Of a stretch of 61,935 bases of DNA, positions 1 to 7,972 are shown piece by piece. This DNA is from Streptococcus pseudopneumoniae. GTDB taxonomy: Bacteria; Bacillota; Bacilli; Lactobacillales; Streptococcaceae. The DNA lies in NCBI RefSeq assembly GCF_001068775.1, contig NZ_JWAJ01000106.1:1-61935 (forward strand). Direction: 5' to 3'. Made by a program: the position numbers and the translations under genes. Each line of letters opens with the position of its first letter. Position 1 is the stretch's first letter. The notes under the pieces were generated by a model. It was not told where the DNA came from, did no database searches, and was given only the letters and a program-made list of their open reading frames with translations.

Positions 1-68
1 TGCCAAGTTGTAGTACTTTTTTCGAGGCTCTTTTGTCTTGTTCTTGTTTCAATTGACTATAAATAAAA

Positions 69-103
69 ACAGGTAGAATGAAAGATTTCTACCTGTTTCT
101 TTT
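69..103 (+). terminator. Intrinsic terminator of a gene left of the window
   Basis: A perfect 10-bp stem (69-78 with 87-96), 8-nt loop, is followed by a short T-rich run. It most likely ends a plus-strand gene that lies outside the window to the left. Confidence 0.6.
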
Positions 104-112
104 GAATTACTC

Positions 113-141
113 AAAAAGAGGAAGCTCAGCCTCCTCTTTTT
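113..141 (-). terminator. serS terminator (bidirectional)
   Basis: The arms 113-122 and 132-141 pair (AAAAAGAGGA with TCCTCTTTTT). Read on the minus strand, the hairpin lies just after the serS stop and ends in a T run, so it terminates serS; the A-rich left flank makes it usable in both directions. Confidence 0.75.
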
Positions 142-153
142 ACATCTACTTAA

Positions 154-1428
154 TTATGGTTTGATAACTTCAGCTCCACCCATGTATGGACGAAGAACTT
201 CTGGAATGGTCACAGAACCATCTTCGTTTTGATAGTTTTCAAGGATAGCAGCGACGGTACGTCCAACAGCAAGTCCAGAACCATTCAAGGTGTGAAGAAG
301 TTTAACCTTACCATCTGCTTCATCACGGTAACGGATTTGGGCACGACGTGCTTGGAAATCTTCTGTATTTGAACAGCTTGAGATCTCGCGGTAGGTATTT
401 TGCGCTGGAATCCAAACTTCCAAGTCGTAAGTCTTAGCAGCTGAGAAGCCCATATCTCCTGTAGAAAGAGCAACTACACGGTATGGTAAGTTTAGTTTTT
501 GAAGAATGTTTTCAGCGTTGGCTGTCATCTTTTCTAATTCTTCGTATGATTCTTCAGGTTTGGCAAATTTCACCATTTCAACCTTGTGGAATTGGTGCAA
601 ACGAATCAAGCCACGAGTATCACGACCAGCAGAACCAGCTTCTGAACGGAAAGATGGGCTCATAGCAGTAAAGTAGATTGGCAAGTCTTTTCCGTCAAGG
701 ATTTCATCACGATAGTAGTTTGTCAGAGGAACTTCAGCGGTAGGAATGAGGACGTAGTTCGTATCTTTCAATTCAAACGTATCTTCCTTGAATTTTGGAT
801 ATTGTCCTGTACCAAACATTGAATCATGGTTAACCATGTAAGGTGTGATGACTTCAGTATAACCTTCCTTTCCATGCTCATCCAACATAAAGTTGTAGAT
901 AGCACGTTCCAAACGAGCCCCAAGTCCTTTGTAGAATAGGAAGCGCGCTCCAGTTACCTTTCCACCGCGTTCCCAGTCAAGGATACCAAGGTCTTCACCA
1001 AGATCCCAGTGGGCTTTTGGTTCAAAGTCAAACTCGCGAGGAGTTCCCCAACGGCGAACTTCTACGTTATCATCCTCGTCAGCACCGATAGGCACGCTAT
1101 CAGCTGGGATATTTGGAAGAGTAGTGGTAAATTCTGTCAATTTAGCATCAATCTCCGCCAACTCAGCATCAAGAGCTTTTACCTCGGCAGAGAGGGTTTG
1201 CATAGCTGCAATCTTGTCGTCTGCATTTTCTTTGTTTCGCTTAGCTTGGGCAATTTCAGCAGAAACTGTGTTACGCTCTGCCTTGAGAGTTTCAACCTTA
1301 ACCAAGATGTCACGTCGTTTGGCATCGATTTCTTTCATCTCATTCAAGATAGCAGCATCTACACCACGTGTAGCTAGTTTTTCAGCGACAGCATCAAAGT
1401 CTGTACGAATACGTTTGATATCTAACAT
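154..1428 (-). CDS. serS: Seryl-tRNA synthetase
   Basis: SerS charges tRNA-Ser with serine in the cytoplasm (class II aminoacyl-tRNA synthetase). The 424-residue product begins [10 protein letters not shown]. It has a long N-terminal coiled-coil arm (about residues 30-105, rich in Lys, Glu and Ala), class II motif 2 ([14 protein letters not shown]) and motif 3 ([12 protein letters not shown] near the C-terminus). The length is normal. The frame is open upstream of the chosen start, but that extra part is the T-box terminator stem; the ATG at 1428 has a good AAAGGAG Shine-Dalgarno. It is a single gene behind a T-box leader and ends at its own hairpin. Identification is secure. Confidence 0.97.
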   Translation of the reverse strand: MLDIKRIRTDFDAVAEKLATRGVDAAILNEMKEIDAKRRDILVKVETLKAERNTVSAEIAQAKRNKENADDKIAAMQTLSAEVKALDAELAEIDAKLTEFTTTLPNIPADSVPIGADEDDNVEVRRWGTPREFDFEPKAHWDLGEDLGILDWERGGKVTGARFLFYKGLGARLERAIYNFMLDEHGKEGYTEVITPYMVNHDSMFGTGQYPKFKEDTFELKDTNYVLIPTAEVPLTNYYRDEILDGKDLPIYFTAMSPSFRSEAGSAGRDTRGLIRLHQFHKVEMVKFAKPEESYEELEKMTANAENILQKLNLPYRVVALSTGDMGFSAAKTYDLEVWIPAQNTYREISSCSNTEDFQARRAQIRYRDEADGKVKLLHTLNGSGLAVGRTVAAILENYQNEDGSVTIPEVLRPYMGGAEVIKP

Positions 1429-1443
1429 ATAAACTCCTTTGTG

Positions 1444-1622
1444 AAAAAAGCACACCTGACAACGCGTTGGAGTGGCAGGGCCACGGTTCCATCCAACTTC
1501 ACAGGTGTGCACTTGATTCTGTATTTGATTTAAAATAACGGTAGAATTTCAATTAAATCCTCTATCTGCTCGCAGCACCCGCAGACTTTCTGAAAGAAGG
1601 AAGTAACCTACTTATCCGTTGC
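1444..1622 (-). promoter_or_regulatory. T-box leader of serS
   Basis: Read on the minus strand, the leader holds the T-box core (GGATGGAACCGTGG, about 1480-1495). A long terminator helix follows: GCACACCTG at 1502-1510 pairs with CAGGTGTGC at 1450-1458, then a T run at 1444-1449. The helix encloses the T-box core. The stem I region is at about 1540-1620, closed by AACGG with CCGTT; a UCU serine triplet lies on its 3' side and is the likely specifier. Uncharged tRNA-Ser should stabilise the antiterminator and allow serS transcription. The core reads UGGA where tRNA-Ser (discriminator G) would predict UGGC; see findings. Confidence 0.85.
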
Positions 1623-1626
1623 TATG

Positions 1627-1655
1627 ATTATACTAAACTTTTTATTTTTTTGCAA
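1627..1655 (-). promoter_or_regulatory. serS promoter
   Basis: On the minus strand, -35 TTGCAA (1655-1650), a 17-bp spacer and -10 TATAAT (1632-1627) are seen. The -35 lies inside the 3' end of the preceding gene manO, so the two transcription units are packed together without a terminator between them. Confidence 0.8.
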
Positions 1656-2013
1656 ATAGATTTTTAATTTTTTGACCAATGATTTGGACTAAGGTAGGAA
1701 GTTTGACTACCTTGTCATTTCCCAATTTTTCACGAGCAATCTTAAGGATTTTTCCAGAGTCTTTTGAGGCGAAGAGGAATTTTCCTTGATCTGTAAAGAT
1801 TTCAAAATGACGACTGACCTTGCGGCCTGAAACATTGGCTCCGATTTGGTTAACGCTGGACCATGGGATTTGAATATAGTCCTCGACATTACGATCTGCG
1901 TAAAATTCTAGCGCATGATCTCCAACCAGAAATTTTCCAACCTTTCCTGTAATGGAGAGATAGGAGGTTCCAGTTGTTTGCAAGTCGACGACCTTGTTGA
2001 GGGATTGTGCCAT
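1642..2013 (-). CDS. manO: DUF956 family protein (ManO-like)
   Basis: This is a 123-residue soluble protein of the DUF956 family. The name ManO comes from members encoded beside mannose phosphotransferase genes in other Firmicutes; its biochemical role is not established, though a regulatory role in mannose uptake has been proposed. Here it is not next to a PTS but 2 bp after lysC, with its Shine-Dalgarno (GGAAGA) overlapping the lysC stop region, so it is probably cotranscribed with lysC. Seen features are an early Gly- and Thr-rich beta segment (about residues 13-35), a central IPWSSVNQIGANVSGRKV stretch and a basic C-terminus. The family call is from recognition of the sequence; the symbol is less sure. 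Confidence 0.75.
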   Translation of the reverse strand: MAQSLNKVVDLQTTGTSYLSITGKVGKFLVGDHALEFYADRNVEDYIQIPWSSVNQIGANVSGRKVSRHFEIFTDQGKFLFASKDSGKILKIAREKLGNDKVVKLPTLVQIIGQKIKNLFAKK

Positions 2014-2015
2014 GT

Positions 2016-3380
2016 TTAGTCTTCCTTATTTTCACCGAAAAATGCTTGGTAGAGAGCTTTAAGAGCGGCTTTTTCTTGGTCTTTTTGGACAACAAACATG
2101 ATAGAAACTTCACTAGAACCTTGTGACATCATTTGGATGTTAATGTTGTTTTCAGATAGGGCACGAGTGGCTGTAGCAGTTACCCCGATATGGCGCTTCA
2201 TTTTTTCCCCAACAATCATAATGATAGAGAGGTCGTGTTCGATTTCAGCGTGGTCTACCTCTGCTTTTTGAACTAACTGACGAAGGATTTCTTCTTCTTT
2301 AATAGGAGTTAATTCTCGTGAACGTAAAATGATAGATAGGTCATCGATACCAGTTGGCATATGTTCCCAACCAATATTAAGGTCCTCAAGAATCTGAAGA
2401 ACTTTACGACCAAAACCGATTTCGCGGTTCATCAGATACTTAGACATATTAATGCTGACAAAGCCAGAATCACCAGCGATCCCAACAACTGGGAATTTGT
2501 CGCTGCTATGTTGTAGCACAATGCGAGTACCTGGGTGGTCTGGATTGTTGGTATTTTTAATGACAAGAGGAATTTTCCCACGGTAGGCTGGTAGAAGTGC
2601 TTCATCGTGTAGTACAGAGAATCCAGCATAGGCCAATTCACGCATTTCACGGTAGGTCAACTCAGGGATCGAGTGTGGTTGGTGTATAATACCTGGGTGG
2701 GCTGCAAAGATACCATCAACGTCTGTAAAGTTTTCATAGAGGTCTGCCTTAACACCGGCAGCAATGATAGAACCTGTAATGTCTGATCCTCCACGTGAGA
2801 AGGTACAGATTTGATCCTCCTTAGTAACACCGAAGAAACCAGGGATAACAAGAACTTCAGTTGAATTTGTCAATTCCTCGATTTTATCGTAACTTGATGG
2901 GATGATACGTGCATTTCCAGGTTCGCTCGTAACGACGATACCAGCTTCTCTAGGATGAACATAACGCGCCTCCAAGCCATTTTGGTTAAAGTAGGCTGCA
3001 ATCAACTTGGCATTGTTATTTTCTCCAGCTGCTAGAAAGGTATCATAGAGAAACTTATTATCTTCAATTGGAAGAGTTGCAAGAGCACGGATGCTTTTTG
3101 AGATTTTTTCTAGAACTGTTGGTTTGAGTTTTAGCTCACTAACCATGGCAGCATAACGATCAATAATCCAGTTTTGACGTTTACTGATATCGTTACCAGC
3201 TACATAGTCGCGGTAGTATTTAATTAAGGCATCTGTCACCTTAGTATCCTCGGCGTCACGTTTGCCTGGAGCAGATACAACTACGAAACGACGTTCAGGG
3301 TCACTTTTTACAATGTTTAGAACTTTTTCTAACTGACTAGCAGAGGCAAGTGAACTTCCACCAAATTTTACAACCTTCAT
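2016..3380 (-). CDS. lysC: Aspartate kinase
   Basis: Aspartokinase phosphorylates aspartate, the first step toward lysine, threonine, methionine and diaminopimelate. The 454-residue product starts MKVVKFGGSSLA, the kinase nucleotide-binding motif, and carries the substrate motif FSRGGSDITGS at about residues 194-204. Two ACT regulatory domains occupy about residues 305-454. It is a monofunctional enzyme without a homoserine dehydrogenase part, and normal in length. ATG at 3380 follows a GGAG Shine-Dalgarno. It is first in the minus-strand pair lysC-manO. ACT domains imply feedback by an amino acid, but which one cannot be read from the sequence. Confidence 0.95.
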   Translation of the reverse strand: MKVVKFGGSSLASASQLEKVLNIVKSDPERRFVVVSAPGKRDAEDTKVTDALIKYYRDYVAGNDISKRQNWIIDRYAAMVSELKLKPTVLEKISKSIRALATLPIEDNKFLYDTFLAAGENNNAKLIAAYFNQNGLEARYVHPREAGIVVTSEPGNARIIPSSYDKIEELTNSTEVLVIPGFFGVTKEDQICTFSRGGSDITGSIIAAGVKADLYENFTDVDGIFAAHPGIIHQPHSIPELTYREMRELAYAGFSVLHDEALLPAYRGKIPLVIKNTNNPDHPGTRIVLQHSSDKFPVVGIAGDSGFVSINMSKYLMNREIGFGRKVLQILEDLNIGWEHMPTGIDDLSIILRSRELTPIKEEEILRQLVQKAEVDHAEIEHDLSIIMIVGEKMKRHIGVTATATRALSENNINIQMMSQGSSEVSIMFVVQKDQEKAALKALYQAFFGENKED

Positions 3381-3409
3381 AAGAACTCCTAAAGTAAGTA
3401 TTTTATACG

Positions 3410-3438
3410 ATTATAGCAGAAAGAGGGGCTTTTTTCAA
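3410..3438 (-). promoter_or_regulatory. lysC promoter
   Basis: On the minus strand, TTGAAA, a spacer of about 17 bp and TATAAT (3415-3410) lie about 30 bp before the lysC start. Confidence 0.7.
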
Positions 3439-3463
3439 TCTGGAAAATATCCTATACAATTGT

Positions 3464-3492
3464 TTGAAAGTCTCATCAGGAAAGCTTATAAT
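3464..3492 (+). promoter_or_regulatory. Promoter of the secreted protein gene
   Basis: TTGAAA (3464-3469), a 17-bp spacer and a perfect TATAAT (3487-3492) lie about 48 bp before the start at 3540, divergent from the lysC promoter. Confidence 0.7.
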
Positions 3493-3539
3493 AAAGATGT
3501 AGGAGGAAAGACTCTTCTGATGAAAGGAGTTGGGGGAAG

Positions 3540-4100
3540 ATGATTAAAAGAGTGGTTTGTTTAATTTTACTAGTCCTTACCTTCGTGATGATTCCTACAA
3601 ATATTGGAGCAAGGTCTCATCCTCTTCCCAGTGGTCGTTTGACGGGAGAAGAATTAGCGATGGAGTATGCTCAGGAGCGTCATATTTCAGTTGAGAGGGC
3701 TAAAATTATCTTATCTATCGGCTTGTCAGATAGTAAGGCAAGGACCTATCGAATTCTCTCTGAAAAGATTATCGTTAATCCTGACTATGAAGCTAGAGTC
3801 AAGTTTTATTGTCGAACAGATGAAAGTGGACAATTTAGAGGAATCACGAAACTCTTAGCTACAAGTCTGGTCACCAAGGACGGGGATAAGGAAGCTCCTT
3901 TTACAGGCAATTTTTTTGCCTACCTTGAAGATCCAAATCGTGTTTTTTACATGGTTTCAGGAGAATTCTACCACAAGGGATCCAACCAAGAACAGCTCTA
4001 TCAGAGAGAAGGAGGACGAATGCTTGAAGTGATTTATGATTTCATGGATGATACAAGTACTGGTTTTCCTGTATTTTTAGAGACCAAACTAAGATTTTAA
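3540..4100 (+). CDS. Secreted protein of unknown function
   Basis: I do not recognise the family. The 186-residue product has an N-terminal signal peptide (basic start MIKR, hydrophobic core about residues 5-20, likely cleavage near residue 24) and no further membrane segment or lipobox, so it is predicted to be secreted. The mature part mixes charged helices (about 30-55) and a beta-rich stretch (about 75-150) with one cysteine. The start ATG at 3540 has a GGAG-type site upstream. It is a single-gene unit with its own promoter and terminator between lysC and the fatty acid cluster. Confidence 0.75.
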   Translation: MIKRVVCLILLVLTFVMIPTNIGARSHPLPSGRLTGEELAMEYAQERHISVERAKIILSIGLSDSKARTYRILSEKIIVNPDYEARVKFYCRTDESGQFRGITKLLATSLVTKDGDKEAPFTGNFFAYLEDPNRVFYMVSGEFYHKGSNQEQLYQREGGRMLEVIYDFMDDTSTGFPVFLETKLRF

Positions 4101-4131
4101 AATCGGCCGAGACACTTTCGGTCGATTTTTC
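4099..4131 (+). terminator. Terminator after the secreted protein gene
   Basis: A 12-bp stem with two mismatched or wobble pairs (4099-4110 with 4118-4129), loop about 7 nt, is followed by a T run. It separates this gene from the fatty acid cluster. Confidence 0.75.
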
Positions 4132-4133
4132 TC

Positions 4134-4162
4134 TTGTTTAAAAAGTCAGAAAAAGATATAAT
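4134..4162 (+). promoter_or_regulatory. fabM promoter
   Basis: TTGTTT (4134-4139), 17-bp spacer, TATAAT (4157-4162). The stretch after it (4163-4200) is AT-rich and could hold a weak FabT site, but I see no clean palindrome. Confidence 0.65.
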
Positions 4163-4210
4163 TTGAAAATAAAACAATTTAAATATCATTGTAATTTAAA
4201 AGGAGTGGCT

Positions 4211-4996
4211 ATGAATCATATTATCTATCAAGTTCAGGACGATCTAGCGATGCTTACTCTGAATCGTCCCGAGGTAGCAAATGGTTTTCATATTCCTATG
4301 TGTCAGGAAATTTTAGAAGCCTTAGAATTAGCTGAAAAAGATAGTGCTGTTTCCTATATTCTCATCAATGCAAGAGGCAAAGTTTTTTCTGTCGGAGGAG
4401 ACTTGGTAGAGATGAAACGAGCTGTCGATGAGGATGATATTGCATCCTTGGTTCAGATTGCAGAATTAGTCAATGCCATTTCTTATAAACTGAAGCAAAT
4501 TCCTAAGCCTATCATCATGGAAGTAGACGGAGCAGTTGCTGGAGCTGCGGCTAATATGGCTTTAGCAGTTGATTTCTGTATTGCTTCTGACAAAGCTAAA
4601 TTCATTCAAGCCTTTGTAGGCGTGGGCCTGGCTCCAGATGCGGGTGGTTTATTCTTGCTGACACGATCACTAGGAGCGGCTCGGGCAACGCAACTGGCTA
4701 TGACCGGTGAAGCTTTTACAGCTGAGAAGGCTTTAGAAGTAGGAGCTGTCTATCGTCTGTGTGCTAGTGAGCAACTGGAAAAGGCAAGAGAGCAACTATT
4801 GAAGAAGTTGAGAATAGGATCTACTAACTCATACGCAGCCATTAAGAAATTGGTCTGGGAGAGCGAGTTTAAGCAGTGGCATGAATATGCCAAATTGGAA
4901 CTGGAGCTACAGGAAACTCTATCTTATACCGAAGATTTTAAGGAAGGTGTTCGTGCACATTCTGAAAGAAGACATCCAAAATTTTGGGGGAAATAA
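4211..4996 (+). CDS. fabM: Trans-2-decenoyl-ACP isomerase FabM
   Basis: FabM converts trans-2-decenoyl-ACP to cis-3-decenoyl-ACP, the branch point that gives streptococci unsaturated fatty acids without FabA. The 261-residue product is a crotonase-fold protein: oxyanion-hole segments VGGDLVEM (about residues 60-67) and [14 protein letters not shown] (about 107-120), then [11 protein letters not shown]. The frame extends upstream to 4163, but the ATG at 4211 follows a clear AAAAGGAG site and gives the usual N-terminus [11 protein letters not shown]. It is the first gene of the fatty acid cluster, before the regulator fabT. The crotonase fold alone would also fit an enoyl-CoA hydratase; gene context makes FabM the firm call. 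Confidence 0.93.
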   Translation: MNHIIYQVQDDLAMLTLNRPEVANGFHIPMCQEILEALELAEKDSAVSYILINARGKVFSVGGDLVEMKRAVDEDDIASLVQIAELVNAISYKLKQIPKPIIMEVDGAVAGAAANMALAVDFCIASDKAKFIQAFVGVGLAPDAGGLFLLTRSLGAARATQLAMTGEAFTAEKALEVGAVYRLCASEQLEKAREQLLKKLRIGSTNSYAAIKKLVWESEFKQWHEYAKLELELQETLSYTEDFKEGVRAHSERRHPKFWGK

Positions 4997-5004
4997 TAAA
5001 ATAC

Positions 5005-5065
5005 TTGCGCAATTCTTTGAAGTTTGATATACTTTTTTTGTCAAATGTTTTGATAGTTAAACTTT
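5005..5065 (+). promoter_or_regulatory. fabT promoter with FabT operators
   Basis: Promoter: TTGCGC (5005-5010), 17-bp spacer, TATACT (5028-5033). FabT-type half sites overlap and follow the -10: AGTTTGATAT (5021-5030), GTCAAAT (about 5040-5046) and TTTTGATAGTTAAACT (about 5048-5063). FabT of pneumococcus is known to bind TTTGA/TCAAA palindromes at this promoter, so autoregulation is expected. Confidence 0.75.
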
Positions 5066-5086
5066 TTGATGAGGGAGGGAAGAAAA

Positions 5087-5521
5087 TTGGACTACCAACG
5101 GATCAATGACTATTTAACATCTATTTTTAATAACGTCTTGGTGATTGAGGAAATGAGTTTGAGAGGTAGTCGTTTCAAGGATATCTCCATCAAGGAAATG
5201 CACACGATTGATGTGATTGGCAAGTTTCCAGATGTGACTCCAAGTCAAGTGTCTAAAGAGTTGATGGTAACTCTAGGAACCGTGACAACTAGCTTAAACA
5301 ACTTGGAACGAAAAGGTTATATCGAGCGCTTGCGATCAGATCAGGATCGTCGTGTAGTACATCTGCATTTGACCAAGAAAGGTCGACTCGTACATCGTCT
5401 CCATAAACGTTTCCATAAGGCCATGGTCGAAAGAATTATCGAAGGCATGAGCCCAGAGGAACTGGATGTTATGAGTAAAGGTTTGACCAATCTTTATCAA
5501 TTTTTGGAGGATTTGAAATAA
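5087..5521 (+). CDS. fabT: MarR-family fatty acid synthesis repressor FabT
   Basis: FabT represses the fab genes when bound to long-chain acyl-ACP. The 144-residue product is a MarR winged-helix protein: recognition region [30 protein letters not shown] split over about residues 43-75, followed by the wing with [14 protein letters not shown] chose the TTG at 5087 because it gives the usual 144-residue length ([12 protein letters not shown]) and sits 8 nt after a strong GAGGGAGG; longer alternatives from 5066 or 5069 would place the Shine-Dalgarno inside the gene. Its stop overlaps the fabH start by 1 nt, so the two are translationally coupled. Confidence 0.95.
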   Translation: MDYQRINDYLTSIFNNVLVIEEMSLRGSRFKDISIKEMHTIDVIGKFPDVTPSQVSKELMVTLGTVTTSLNNLERKGYIERLRSDQDRRVVHLHLTKKGRLVHRLHKRFHKAMVERIIEGMSPEELDVMSKGLTNLYQFLEDLK

Positions 5522-6495
5522 TGGCTTTTGCAAAAATAAGCCAGGTTGCTCATTATGTACCAGAGCAGATTGTCACAAATGAGGATTTAGCTCAGGTTAT
5601 GGATACGAGTGATGAATGGATTTCAAGTCGAACTGGGATTAAGGAACGTCGCATTTCTAAGACAGAATCAACAGGAGATTTGGCAACGGCAGTTGCAAAA
5701 CAACTCCTAGAGAAGGCAGGGATTTCTGCTGAAGAGTTGGATTTTATCATCCTAGCTACGATGACACCTGACTCAATGATGCCTTCTACTGCAGCACGTG
5801 TACAGGCTCGTATTGGTGCTCGTAAGGCCTTTGCATTTGATCTAACCGCCGCTTGTAGTGGCTTCACCTTTGCCCTTTCAACTGCTGAGAAATTCATATC
5901 ATCTGGACGATTTGGCAAGGGCTTGGTCATCGGTAGTGAAACTATGTCCAAAACCTTAGACTGGACAGATCGTTCAACAGCTGTCCTATTTGGAGATGGA
6001 GCTGGTGGCGTCTTGTTAGAAGCAAGCGATAAGCAACATTTCCTAGCGGAAAGTCTCAATAGCGATGGTTCACGTAGTGAGTGCTTGACCTATGGGCAGA
6101 CAGGTTTGACTTCCCCATTTTCAGTTCAAGAAAAGCCAGATGCTTTCTTGAAAATGGATGGCCGAGCAGTTTTTGATTTTGCAATTCGAGATGTTGCTAA
6201 GTCTATCAAGGAGACCATAGAGATGAGTCCTGTATCTGCAGAAGAACTAGACTATCTCCTGCTTCATCAGGCCAATAACCGTATCTTGGATAAGATGGCT
6301 AGAAAAATCGGTGTAGATCGTGATAAGCTTCCCGCAAATATGACCAAGTATGGCAATACTAGTGCGGCAAGTATTCCGATTTTACTTTCAGAGTGTGTAG
6401 AAGAAGGGCTCATCCATTTGGATGGTAGCCAAAAAATACTCTTGTCAGGCTTCGGTGGAGGTTTGACATGGGGCACGCTTGTTGTTACAATTTAG
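5521..6495 (+). CDS. fabH: 3-oxoacyl-ACP synthase III
   Basis: FabH condenses an acyl-CoA primer with malonyl-ACP to start each fatty acid chain. The 324-residue product has the catalytic triad of the family: Cys112 in AACSGF, His in LLHQANNR (about residue 244) and Asn in KYGNTSAAS (about 275), plus the C-terminal GFGGGLTWG. The start overlaps the fabT stop (TAATG) with a GGAGG site 10 nt upstream. It belongs to the fabT-fabH-acpP transcript. Confidence 0.97.
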   Translation: MAFAKISQVAHYVPEQIVTNEDLAQVMDTSDEWISSRTGIKERRISKTESTGDLATAVAKQLLEKAGISAEELDFIILATMTPDSMMPSTAARVQARIGARKAFAFDLTAACSGFTFALSTAEKFISSGRFGKGLVIGSETMSKTLDWTDRSTAVLFGDGAGGVLLEASDKQHFLAESLNSDGSRSECLTYGQTGLTSPFSVQEKPDAFLKMDGRAVFDFAIRDVAKSIKETIEMSPVSAEELDYLLLHQANNRILDKMARKIGVDRDKLPANMTKYGNTSAASIPILLSECVEEGLIHLDGSQKILLSGFGGGLTWGTLVVTI

Positions 6496-6551
6496 GTAAT
6501 CATGTGGTAAACACATTGTTATAAAAACTATTTATTTTAAAGGAGTCTATC

Positions 6552-6776
6552 ATGGCAGTATTTGAAAAAGTACAAGAAATTATCGTTGAAGAACTTGGAA
6601 AAGATGCATCAGAAGTAACGCTTGAATCTACTTTTGATGATTTGGATGCAGATTCATTGGACTTGTTCCAAGTAATCTCTGAAATCGAAGATGCTTTTGA
6701 TATCCAAATCGAAGCAGAAGACAACTTGAAAACAGTTGGTGACTTGGTTGCTTATGTTGAAGAGCAAACAAAATAA
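6552..6776 (+). CDS. acpP: Acyl carrier protein
   Basis: ACP carries growing acyl chains on a phosphopantetheine arm. The 74-residue acidic four-helix protein has the attachment Ser35 in the motif DADSLDLF. It has a strong AAAGGAG site and lies 56 bp after fabH; transcription may run on through the BOX element into fabK, which also has its own promoter. Streptococci often have a second ACP (AcpB) elsewhere that works with FabT; this one is the fab-cluster copy. Confidence 0.96.
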   Translation: MAVFEKVQEIIVEELGKDASEVTLESTFDDLDADSLDLFQVISEIEDAFDIQIEAEDNLKTVGDLVAYVEEQTK

Positions 6777-6778
6777 TT

Positions 6779-6885
6779 TATACTCTTCAAAAATCAAATT
6801 CAAACCACGTCAGCTTCGCCTTGCCGTACTCGAGTACAGCCTTCGGCTAGCTTCCTAGTTTGCTCTTTGATTTTCATTGAGTATT
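6779..6885 (-). repeat. BOX element, short form (boxA-boxC)
   Basis: The sequence matches the pneumococcal BOX repeat in reverse orientation: boxC-like start (TACTCTTCAAAAATCAAATT) and reversed boxA (CTAGTTTGCTCTTTGATTTT) at the right end. The middle holds the palindrome GTACTCGAGTAC instead of boxB. It lies between acpP and fabK. About 107 bp. Confidence 0.88.
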
Positions 6886-6929
6886 AAATAAATGGAGAAG
6901 GAGTAGGGAAACCCGCTCCCTCTTGTTCA

Positions 6930-6974
6930 GGTAATAGTTTGACAGTCAAAGTATAATATGGTCGAACTATTACC
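6930..6974 (+). promoter_or_regulatory. fabK promoter with FabT operator inside an inverted repeat
   Basis: The -10 TATAAT is at 6952-6957. A perfect 13-base FabT-type palindrome TTTGACAGTCAAA lies at 6938-6950, just upstream. The -35 is weak. Both elements are bracketed by a perfect 10-bp inverted repeat, GGTAATAGTT (6930-6939) and AACTATTACC (6965-6974). FabT is known to control the fabK promoter in pneumococcus; the outer repeat is unexplained. Confidence 0.8.
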
Positions 6975-6997
6975 TAAGCAAGACTCATGGAGGCACT

Positions 6998-7972
6998 ATG
7001 AAAACACGTATTACAGAATTATTGAATATTAAATATCCTATCCTTCAGGGAGGAATGGCCTGGGTTGCTGATGGTGACCTAGCGGGTGCTGTTTCAAAGG
7101 CAGGTGGTTTGGGTATCATCGGTGGAGGAAATGCTCCCAAGGAAGTGGTTAAGGCCAATATCGATAAGATTAAATCATTAACAGACAAGCCATTTGGTGT
7201 CAACATTATGCTTTTGTCTCCATTTGTTGAAGATATCGTTGATCTTGTGATTGAAGAAGGGGTTAAGGTTGTTACAACTGGCGCAGGGAATCCAAGTAAA
7301 TACATGGAACGATTCCATGAGGCAGGGATTACTGTTATTCCAGTTGTCCCAAGTGTGGCTTTGGCAAAACGCATGGAAAAAATTGGTGCGGATGCTGTCA
7401 TTGCTGAAGGTATGGAAGCCGGTGGACACATCGGTAAATTAACGACCATGACCTTGGTTCGTCAAGTTGCAGCTGCTGTTTCAATTCCTGTTATCGCTGC
7501 TGGTGGTATTGCAGACGGTGAGGGAGCTGCAGCTGGATTTATGCTTGGTGCAGAAGCTGTGCAAGTAGGAACTCGTTTTGTAGTTGCTAAAGAATCAAAT
7601 GCTCATCCAAACTATAAAGCTAAGATTTTAAAAGCTCGTGATATTGACACAACGATCTCAGCACAACATTTTGGACACGCAGTTCGTGCCATTAAAAACA
7701 AATTGACTCGTGATTTCGAGCAAGCTGAAAAAGATGCCTTTAAACAAGAAAATCCAGACTTAGAAATTTTTGAACAAATGGGCGCAGGAGCCTTAGCTAA
7801 GGCTGTTGTCCATGGTGATGTGGATGGCGGTTCAGTTATGGCTGGTCAGATTGCAGGTCTGGTTTCGAAAGAAGAAACTGTTGAAGAAATCTTAAAAGAT
7901 ATTTACTACGGTGCAGCTGAAAAGATTCAAGCAGAAGCTGCTCGTTGGGCAGGAGTTACAAGAAATGACTAA
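6998..7972 (+). CDS. fabK: FMN-dependent enoyl-ACP reductase FabK
   Basis: FabK performs the last, NAD(P)H-dependent step of each elongation round in place of FabI, which makes this organism naturally insensitive to FabI inhibitors such as triclosan (family knowledge). The 324-residue product is a nitronate monooxygenase/IMPDH-like TIM barrel: N-terminal LQGGMAWVAD (about 17-26), glycine-rich GGLGIIGGGNAP and the FMN-binding EAGGHIGKLTT and AAGGIADGEG segments. Its ATG at 6998 follows a GGAGG site. The last 8 nt overlap fabD. Confidence 0.97.
   Translation: MKTRITELLNIKYPILQGGMAWVADGDLAGAVSKAGGLGIIGGGNAPKEVVKANIDKIKSLTDKPFGVNIMLLSPFVEDIVDLVIEEGVKVVTTGAGNPSKYMERFHEAGITVIPVVPSVALAKRMEKIGADAVIAEGMEAGGHIGKLTTMTLVRQVAAAVSIPVIAAGGIADGEGAAAGFMLGAEAVQVGTRFVVAKESNAHPNYKAKILKARDIDTTISAQHFGHAVRAIKNKLTRDFEQAEKDAFKQENPDLEIFEQMGAGALAKAVVHGDVDGGSVMAGQIAGLVSKEETVEEILKDIYYGAAEKIQAEAARWAGVTRND

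Noticed and set aside
483-1432. Plus-strand open frames across serS (60-122 codons)
   Set aside because: They are antisense shadows of a strongly conserved gene, with no ribosome sites.
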